Below are positions 1 through 6,521 of a stretch of 6,521 bases of DNA, piece after piece; position 1 is the first letter of the stretch, and each line of letters begins with the position of its first letter. Origin of the DNA: Streptomyces flaveolus (GTDB lineage: Bacteria > Actinomycetota > Actinomycetes > Streptomycetales > Streptomycetaceae); the NCBI RefSeq assembly GCF_000716535.1, contig NZ_JNWV01000091.1, forward strand, positions 1 to 6,521. Reading direction: 5' to 3'. The notes beneath the pieces are model-generated. The model was not told the DNA's origin. It saw nothing but the letters and a program-made list of their open reading frames with translations, and did not search any database. A program made the translations under genes and the position numbers.

Positions 1-637
<637 letters not shown>

Positions 638-660
638 GGGTGACGCGACCCCGCACCACC

Positions 661-675
661 CGCTCGGTTCGAGCG
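661..675 (+). terminator. Candidate hairpin terminator after ilvC
   Basis: A perfect 6-bp inverted repeat, CGCTCG-GTT-CGAGCG, begins 23 bases after the ilvC stop codon in the convergent gap. There is no T-run, which is common for actinomycete terminators, and the stem is short, so the call is tentative. It could also be a minor RNA-stabilising stem. Confidence 0.35.
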
Positions 676-794
676 CTCCAGGCAGTGTGGGGACGGGCGG
701 TGCGCATCTTGTTCGGGAACATTTCCGAGGAAGAGGCAAGCACCACGCCCCAGGGCAGGGCGAAGAACTGGACGGGCGTGCAAGCTCCGGCTCA

Positions 795-1787
795 TCAGTC
801 GTGTCGCTCGGTCGGTGGAGCAGCGCAGGTCTCAGGGGCCGGCGGGTCGGGCAGGTCCTCCATGAAGTCCGCGGACGGCGTGAAGAACAGGGAGCCCGTG
901 ACGGAAGTGGAGAAATCCAGAATACGGTCGTGCGACGCTGACGCCGTGCCCAGGAACATGCGCTCCAGCATCGTCTCCGTGACCTCGGGAGTGCGCGCGT
1001 AGCCGATGAAATAGGTACCGAACTCCCCACGGCCCACGGATCCGAAGGGCATGTTGTCACGGAGGATTTCACGCTCGTTGCCGTCCGAGTCGGTGATCGT
1101 GGTGAGTGCGACGTGCGAGTTCGCCGGTTTGGCGTCGTCCGCGAGTTCCACGTCGGACAGCTTCCGGCGACCGATCGCCTTCTCCTGTGCTTCGACCGGC
1201 AGGGCTTCCCACGCGTCGAGGTCGTGCAGGTACTTCTGCACGACGACATAGCTGCCGCCTGCGAACCAGGGGTCTTCCTCGCCGACGAGCACGGCCGTGT
1301 GCGCCGCCGGCCCCGTCGGATTCTCCGTGCCGTCGACGAAGCCGAGCAGGTCACGTTCGTCGAAGTACTTGAAGCCATGCACCTCGTCCTGGACCGTGAC
1401 CGCTCGGCGCAGCCGGGTCATGATTTCCGTGGCGAGCGCGAAGCACAGGTCCAGCCGCGAAGCGCGGATGTGGAACAGCAGGTCGCCAGGGGTGGCGACG
1501 GCTCGGTGCACCGGACCGTCCAGTTCCCGGAAGGGATGCAGCCTCGCCGGACGCGGTCCGGCGAACAACCGGTCCCAGGCGTGCGAACCGATGCCGGTGA
1601 CACAGCTGAGCCTGCCGTCGGGCTGGGCACGGAACCCCACGGCCCGTTCCAGTGAACCGAGATCTGACAACAGCTCGCGAACGGTGGTCTCGCCACCGCT
1701 GTCGATCGTCACGACCAAGAAGATCGCCGCACTGGTCAAGGGAGACAGAACCATCTGAGGCACCGGTTCTGCGACGTCTCCGGACAT
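795..1787 (-). CDS. DyP-type haem peroxidase (class B/P type, cytoplasmic)
   Basis: This is a dye-decolourising-type peroxidase: a haem enzyme that uses H2O2 to oxidise aromatic or dye-like substrates or Mn(II); the natural substrate is unknown. The 330-residue product carries the hallmark GFVDGTENP, with the distal catalytic Asp at D152, the proximal haem-ligand His in NSHVAL at H225, and the distal Arg and Asn in ILRDNMPFG at R243 and N245, followed by EFGTYFIGY. These positions and spacings match, within one residue, those I recall for Rhodococcus DypB, so the active site looks complete. There is no twin-arginine signal peptide, unlike EfeB-type (class A) DyPs, so it should act in the cytoplasm. 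The C-terminus is a Pro/Ala-rich tail (about 311-330) without the usual encapsulin-loading motif. The ATG has GAGGGG seven bases upstream. Translation ends in tandem TGA TGA. It is the last gene of the four-gene operon, 38 bases after its neighbour. Confidence 0.95.
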   Translation of the reverse strand: MSGDVAEPVPQMVLSPLTSAAIFLVVTIDSGGETTVRELLSDLGSLERAVGFRAQPDGRLSCVTGIGSHAWDRLFAGPRPARLHPFRELDGPVHRAVATPGDLLFHIRASRLDLCFALATEIMTRLRRAVTVQDEVHGFKYFDERDLLGFVDGTENPTGPAAHTAVLVGEEDPWFAGGSYVVVQKYLHDLDAWEALPVEAQEKAIGRRKLSDVELADDAKPANSHVALTTITDSDGNEREILRDNMPFGSVGRGEFGTYFIGYARTPEVTETMLERMFLGTASASHDRILDFSTSVTGSLFFTPSADFMEDLPDPPAPETCAAPPTERHD

Positions 1788-1825
1788 GCATCATCCCCTC
1801 TCATCCACGTCGATAACAGATGACC

Positions 1826-2650
1826 TCAGCGCCAGTAGTCGCTCAGACGGTCGGTGCGGAACGTTTCGCGCTCCTCGCGCCGGGTCAACGGACGTGGAGT
1901 CGCGGCGGCATTGATCGCCTGGAAGGCGCTCTCACTGAGTACGCCTTGGGAGTACAGCTCCTCCAGGAGCTTGGCCAGCGCATCGGTGTTCGCGGCGGCC
2001 CTTTCCATGGTCCGCTCGAGTTGCGGTTGGTTCACGAGGGCGAGAGGAGAGGGTGCCGCTTCGTTCCCGCCCCCGGCGGCGATCAATTCCAGGTGGTGAC
2101 GCCGGGCCCCGTCCCCGCCCCACTCCCACAGGCAGCGTCCGAAGCGCATACGCAGAGGTGTGTCACTGATGCCTCGACGGGTGACGTCGTAGAGCGCGTC
2201 AGGGTCCCTGAGAAGCTTTTCCAGATGTTCGTCGTCCTCGCCGGTGACTTCCGTGACGAGCGTCACCATGACGGTGTTCTCGTCGGCCTCCTCTTTGTAC
2301 TTGGCCGGAGTGAGGCTCAGTCCTTCGATCTCCAGAGCTGAGGGTTCCAGGACTTCGGCCTCCTGGACCTCCATCCTGTAGATGTAGATCTCGGGTCGGC
2401 GTCCCCGGGAGGTCGCGGTCCAGCCATCCAAGACGCGCCAGGCCGCGTCAGTACCTCGAAGGGGCCTTCCTTCGTTGGCGGCAGCAGCCTCCAGTTCGGC
2501 GTCCAGTTCCTGGTGCCGCTCATCCGGAACGTGAAGCTCCAGGGCGAAACGGCGCAGCGGCCGGCCACTGTGGACGGAGGTGGCGGGGGGCAGCTCCACG
2601 GCCGCGAGTTCGCGGACCGCTCCGAGCAGGCGGAGTTTCAGTGACGTCAT
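1826..2650 (-). CDS. Unrecognised 274-aa protein with SHOCT-like C-terminal segment
   Basis: I do not recognise the family of the main body. The protein is acidic, has no signal peptide or membrane segment, and is probably cytoplasmic. Residues 1-190 look like mixed alpha/beta: beta-like stretches around LKLRLLG (4-10), RRFALELHV (33-41), EIYIYRMEVQ (87-96) and VMVTLVTEV (127-135), plus a WEW motif near 175-177. Residues 209-247 form a helical segment with the pattern LAKLLEELYSQGVLSESAFQ, which resembles the SHOCT module (LxxLxxLxxxGxxTxxEF), a short C-terminal oligomerisation-type domain. The tail (253-274) is highly charged and ends DYWR. ATG at 2650 is chosen because GGAAG lies 10 bases upstream and it falls 34 bases after the preceding gene; a longer frame to 2905 would overlap the SDR gene. 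It sits between the SDR and DyP genes in one operon, so a role as a DyP partner is possible, but that is inference only. Confidence 0.85.
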   Translation of the reverse strand: MTSLKLRLLGAVRELAAVELPPATSVHSGRPLRRFALELHVPDERHQELDAELEAAAANEGRPLRGTDAAWRVLDGWTATSRGRRPEIYIYRMEVQEAEVLEPSALEIEGLSLTPAKYKEEADENTVMVTLVTEVTGEDDEHLEKLLRDPDALYDVTRRGISDTPLRMRFGRCLWEWGGDGARRHHLELIAAGGGNEAAPSPLALVNQPQLERTMERAAANTDALAKLLEELYSQGVLSESAFQAINAAATPRPLTRREERETFRTDRLSDYWR

Positions 2651-2684
2651 CAGCGGCTCTCTTCCATGCCGTATGCCAGGTCTT

Positions 2685-3563
2685 TCATCCCCGAGAAGGG
2701 CCGTCGTCGGACGATCCGTGACGCGGCCTGCAAGCGTCGTCCGGGGGCAGGCCGCTGCCGCGCCTCTCGTGGCTCTCCCGCGCGGGGCGGCTGGTGGACC
2801 ATTCCCGGTAGCTCGTCCGCGCGATGACGGCGTCGGCACCAGGAAGTAGATCTTTGGGCCCAAGACGCGCGCCGAAGAAGGGGCTCTGGATGTCCGTGAA
2901 GACACGGCGGTACTCCGCTTGCGCAGAGAGGGCGGTACGCACGAAGGCGTCCAACCTGAACTGCTCGGGGCCGGCGATCTCGCGGACGCCGATCAGCGGG
3001 CGGGACACGGCGGTGTGGGCAAGCAGGGTGGCCACGTCCGTCAGGGACACTGGCCGCACGTCGACCGGCGGCACCCACACCATCCGGTCGTAGGTTCCTG
3101 CGGTCGCCATGTCCTCGACCGACTCGAACATCTGCGTGGAACGCACTATGGAATAGGCGATTCCAGACCGCTGGATCATGACTTCCTGCGCCTGGAGGGC
3201 TCGGAAGACACCCTCACTCCTTACACGGTCCACACCGACCACGGAAAGGGAGACATGGTGTGTGACACCAGCGGCCGTCTCGGCCTGGAGGAGGGCGCTG
3301 GTGGAAAGTCGCCATGATGCGGCGAGGGCTTCCTCGTCCATCACAAGACCGTGATCATCGGTGATCCCGGCGCCCAGGGACAGTTGGTGAGAGAGGTCGA
3401 TCACTACCGAGCAGTCGCGCAGAGACCTGGCGATCTCTTCTCGGGTGAGCGAGTCGAATCCCTCGGCTGTCGAGATCAGGTCGACCTCGTGTCCGTGGTC
3501 CCTGACCGACAGCGCGGTCTCGGCGCCCAGGAGCCCGCCGTCGTCGAACACGACGACCTTCAT
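2685..3563 (-). CDS. NmrA-like atypical SDR (NAD(P)-binding fold) with degenerate cofactor motif
   Basis: The 292-residue product aligns by eye with the common actinobacterial NAD(P)H-binding atypical SDR / NmrA-like family: N-terminal strand MKVVVF, a glycine-loop region, GHEVDLIS, the VVIDLSHQ strand, AAGVTHHVSLSVVGVDR, SGIAYSIVRSTQMFE, and the conserved end region AGPEQFRLDAFVR. Two key features are altered. The usual GGTGLIG nucleotide loop reads DDGGLLG (7-13), losing the first two glycines, and the family's usual FRAK lysine is replaced in FRALQAQE (L123). Family members usually end near residue 255; here a charged, disordered-looking tail of about 36 residues follows REW (254-256). It may be a sensor or regulator rather than a dehydrogenase, as known for NmrA and HSCARG (inference). 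The ATG at 3563 has AGGGGAG seven bases upstream. It is the second gene of the operon, 40 bases after the VOC gene. Confidence 0.88.
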   Translation of the reverse strand: MKVVVFDDGGLLGAETALSVRDHGHEVDLISTAEGFDSLTREEIARSLRDCSVVIDLSHQLSLGAGITDDHGLVMDEEALAASWRLSTSALLQAETAAGVTHHVSLSVVGVDRVRSEGVFRALQAQEVMIQRSGIAYSIVRSTQMFESVEDMATAGTYDRMVWVPPVDVRPVSLTDVATLLAHTAVSRPLIGVREIAGPEQFRLDAFVRTALSAQAEYRRVFTDIQSPFFGARLGPKDLLPGADAVIARTSYREWSTSRPARESHERRGSGLPPDDACRPRHGSSDDGPSRG

Positions 3564-3603
3564 TCGGAAACTCCCCTGTACCGACGGGGCCGCGTCGCGG
3601 CGC

Positions 3604-4059
3604 TCAACTGGACCCTGCCGGAGTGGCCGCCTGGATCCCTACGAGCAAACCCGTGGACTGGCCCACCTCGATGAGGTAGCCGTCGGGGTCGCGGAAATAG
3701 CAGCGCAGCTCGGATCCGCGGTCGACGGGTTCCGTGAGGAAGTCGGCCCCATTCGCGGCAGCATGCGTGTAGAAGGCCGCGATGTCGGCCACGCGCACAT
3801 TGAGGAAACCGGAAACACGTGCACCATCCTGGGGTGCTTCCAGTGTGACCCCCGGTTTGTCGGGGGTCGGACCGCCGCCGGGGTTCATGATGATCCAGGT
3901 GTTGGCGACCTTGACGATCGCCGGGTTCTCCTCCATCACGACCTCGCCGCCGAAGACGTCGGCGTAGAAGCGCCGGGAAACCGCGACATCGCGCACAGTC
4001 AGGAAGTGCGTGAGGAGGAGGCCCTGTTGTGGTGCGGGGAGATCCCCATGAGGTGTCAT
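3604..4059 (-). CDS. VOC / glyoxalase-fold protein
   Basis: This 151-residue protein belongs to the vicinal oxygen chelate superfamily (glyoxalase I, extradiol dioxygenases, bleomycin- and fosfomycin-resistance proteins). Two beta-alpha-beta-beta-beta modules are visible: residues about 15-62 (THFLTVRDVAVSRRFYADVFGG, then the TWIIMNPGG strand) and about 83-133 (GFLNVRVADIAAFYTHAAANGADF, then CYFRDPDGYLIEVGQ). RDPDGYLIEV is the typical last strand, whose Glu (E131) is normally a metal ligand; His18 could be the first ligand. The position that often holds the second-module His is Asn87, so the metal site is not canonical and the reaction cannot be named. Bleomycin-binding or dioxygenase-like roles are equally possible. 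The ATG at 4059 is preceded by AAGGGA about 10 bases upstream. It is the first gene of the four-gene operon, so the promoter should lie just upstream. Confidence 0.9.
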   Translation of the reverse strand: MTPHGDLPAPQQGLLLTHFLTVRDVAVSRRFYADVFGGEVVMEENPAIVKVANTWIIMNPGGGPTPDKPGVTLEAPQDGARVSGFLNVRVADIAAFYTHAAANGADFLTEPVDRGSELRCYFRDPDGYLIEVGQSTGLLVGIQAATPAGSS

Positions 4060-4182
4060 CGTCCGTCATCCCTTCATGGCCCATGTGGCTGAGGGGTTTG
4101 ACCGAACAGGCACCCGATCTGTGACACCGGCAGTCGTCCGGTGGACCGCCTGAGAAACCACACCACGCACACGGGCGAGTGT
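4060..4182 (-). promoter_or_regulatory. Intergenic region expected to hold the VOC-SDR-DyP operon promoter, with a 6-bp inverted repeat
   Basis: This is the only sizeable non-coding stretch upstream of the four-gene block, bounded by the DD-peptidase terminator. I see no convincing -35/-10 pair. It contains CACCGG-N7-CCGGTG at 4125-4143, a 19-base dyad 66-84 bases before the VOC start, which could be a regulator site. A second small dyad, CATG-GCC-CATG, at 4075-4085 lies just upstream of the ribosome binding site. Promoter placement is inferred from gene order only. Confidence 0.4.
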
Positions 4183-4216
4183 CCGCGGCGCCGGCCTGCG
4201 TAGGCCGGCGCCGCGG
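4183..4216 (-). terminator. Strong GC-rich hairpin terminator of the DD-peptidase gene
   Basis: Bases 4183-4197 (CCGCGGCGCCGGCCT) and 4202-4216 form a perfect 15-bp stem around a GCGT loop. The hairpin lies 42 bases past the peptidase stop codon on the minus strand. It has no T-tract, the usual form of intrinsic terminator in Streptomyces. It also insulates the downstream DyP operon from read-through. Confidence 0.8.
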
Positions 4217-4258
4217 CGCCCAGTGGCGACCAGGTCACCTCACGGACGTGTGGGAGAC

Positions 4259-6110
<1,852 letters not shown>

Positions 6111-6275
6111 TCGTCGGAGTACTGTGGCTCCCGGGGGGCTGCCGACCGCCTTGGGTTCGGTCCTGGTGAGCATCGCGTCGTCCCCGACCTCTCGCCCGGG
6201 AGCCATATCGCGTACGGGACTGCACGCACGGGCCCCGTCAGACAGCAGATCCGCGAAGTAAAGAAGGCCGTGTTC
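6111..6275. other. Non-coding stretch upstream of the final gene
   Basis: No coding character is evident on either strand. The only structure seen is a weak dyad, GACCG-N9-CGGTC, at 6144-6162, and the ribosome binding site AAGAAGG at 6261-6267. The promoter of the next gene probably lies here, but I cannot place it. Confidence 0.4.
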
Positions 6276-6521
6276 ATGGTGCATGCAGCAAGGGCGATCG
6301 GCACGCCACACGATGACCAGGGGCAGGCCCGGGAGGCTGCCCAGGACCCCGGCTTGCTGCTGTCCGTGTTCGCCAATTTCCGTCAGTACCTCATGGGGTG
6401 GGACGCGGAGAGCCGTCCGGGACCCGTTGTCGATCAGTTCCGCAGCGGGCTCGCCACCCCGCAGTTCAACGGCGTGGTACGCCTGCGGTCCACGGCCGTG
6501 GCCGAGCCGGCCGTGGCGGCC
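6276..6521 (+). CDS. N-terminal part of a probable GNAT-type acetyltransferase (3' end outside window)
   Basis: The frame is open for 82 codons to the window edge. ATG 6276 has AAGAAGG eight bases upstream, which favours it over GTG 6270 (two-base spacing) and GTG 6279. The visible protein includes LLLSVFANFRQYLMGW (about residues 27-42) and then TPQFNGVVRLRST (about 61-73). The pattern of a short N-terminal helix followed by a strand with FNGVVR resembles the N-terminal region of many actinobacterial GNAT-family N-acetyltransferases, whose acetyl-CoA-binding domain would lie beyond the window. No acetyl-CoA motif is visible, so the assignment is tentative, but the coding call is firm because of the good ribosome site and codon use. 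Confidence 0.7.
   Translation, partial: MVHAARAIGTPHDDQGQAREAAQDPGLLLSVFANFRQYLMGWDAESRPGPVVDQFRSGLATPQFNGVVRLRSTAVAEPAVAA

Noticed and set aside
1113..1655. A 180-codon plus-strand frame inside the DyP gene
   Set aside because: It is the antisense shadow of a DyP coding region with intact catalytic residues, and no ribosome binding site was noticed.
1826..2905. Extended 359-codon version of the unrecognised protein
   Set aside because: The extra 85 codons overlap the 3' end of the SDR gene in another frame and are low-complexity; ATG 2650 has its own ribosome site.
3445..4092. A 215-codon plus-strand frame across the SDR and VOC genes
   Set aside because: It is antisense to two well-recognised genes and crosses their intergenic gap; nothing in its translation resembles a domain.

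Overview
The window looks like chromosomal DNA of a high-GC actinomycete, most probably Streptomyces or a close relative. The evidence is strong G/C preference at third codon positions, AG-rich Shine-Dalgarno sites, and a secreted serine DD-peptidase whose motifs and tail closely match the Streptomyces R61 enzyme. This is a judgement from memory; no database was searched.

Layout. (1) Bases 1-637 (+) hold the C-terminal two thirds of ketol-acid reductoisomerase (IlvC), cut by the window edge and followed by a short hairpin. (2) A convergent gap (638-794) leads into a tight four-gene block on the minus strand, read in the order VOC/glyoxalase-fold protein (4059-3604), NmrA-like atypical SDR (3563-2685), unrecognised 274-aa protein (2650-1826) and DyP-type haem peroxidase (1787-795). 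The gaps are only 34-40 bases and each gene has its own ribosome binding site, so this is very likely one operon transcribed from the 4060-4182 intergenic region. (3) A perfect 15-bp GC-rich hairpin at 4183-4216 separates this operon from a minus-strand, R61-like, exported DD-carboxypeptidase/beta-lactamase-family gene (5470-4259), for which it is a good terminator. (4) Bases 5471-6275 hold no intact long gene. They contain the peptidase promoter region with an inverted repeat, a nine-codon ORF behind a strong ribosome binding site, and what looks like a small membrane-protein gene broken by one missing base in a G run. (5) From 6276 (+) a new gene begins and runs off the window; its N-terminus resembles GNAT-type acetyltransferases.

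How the genes may work together. The DyP operon is the most interesting part. A cytoplasmic class-B-type DyP with all key residues present, but with no recognisable encapsulin-loading tail, is co-transcribed with a VOC protein, with an SDR-like protein that has lost its cofactor glycines and a conserved lysine, and with an unrecognised protein that ends in a SHOCT-like segment. This suggests a redox or sensing module in which the SDR-like protein may not be a conventional enzyme. That function is inference. IlvC (branched-chain amino acid synthesis) and the DD-peptidase (cell wall) are probably unrelated neighbours.
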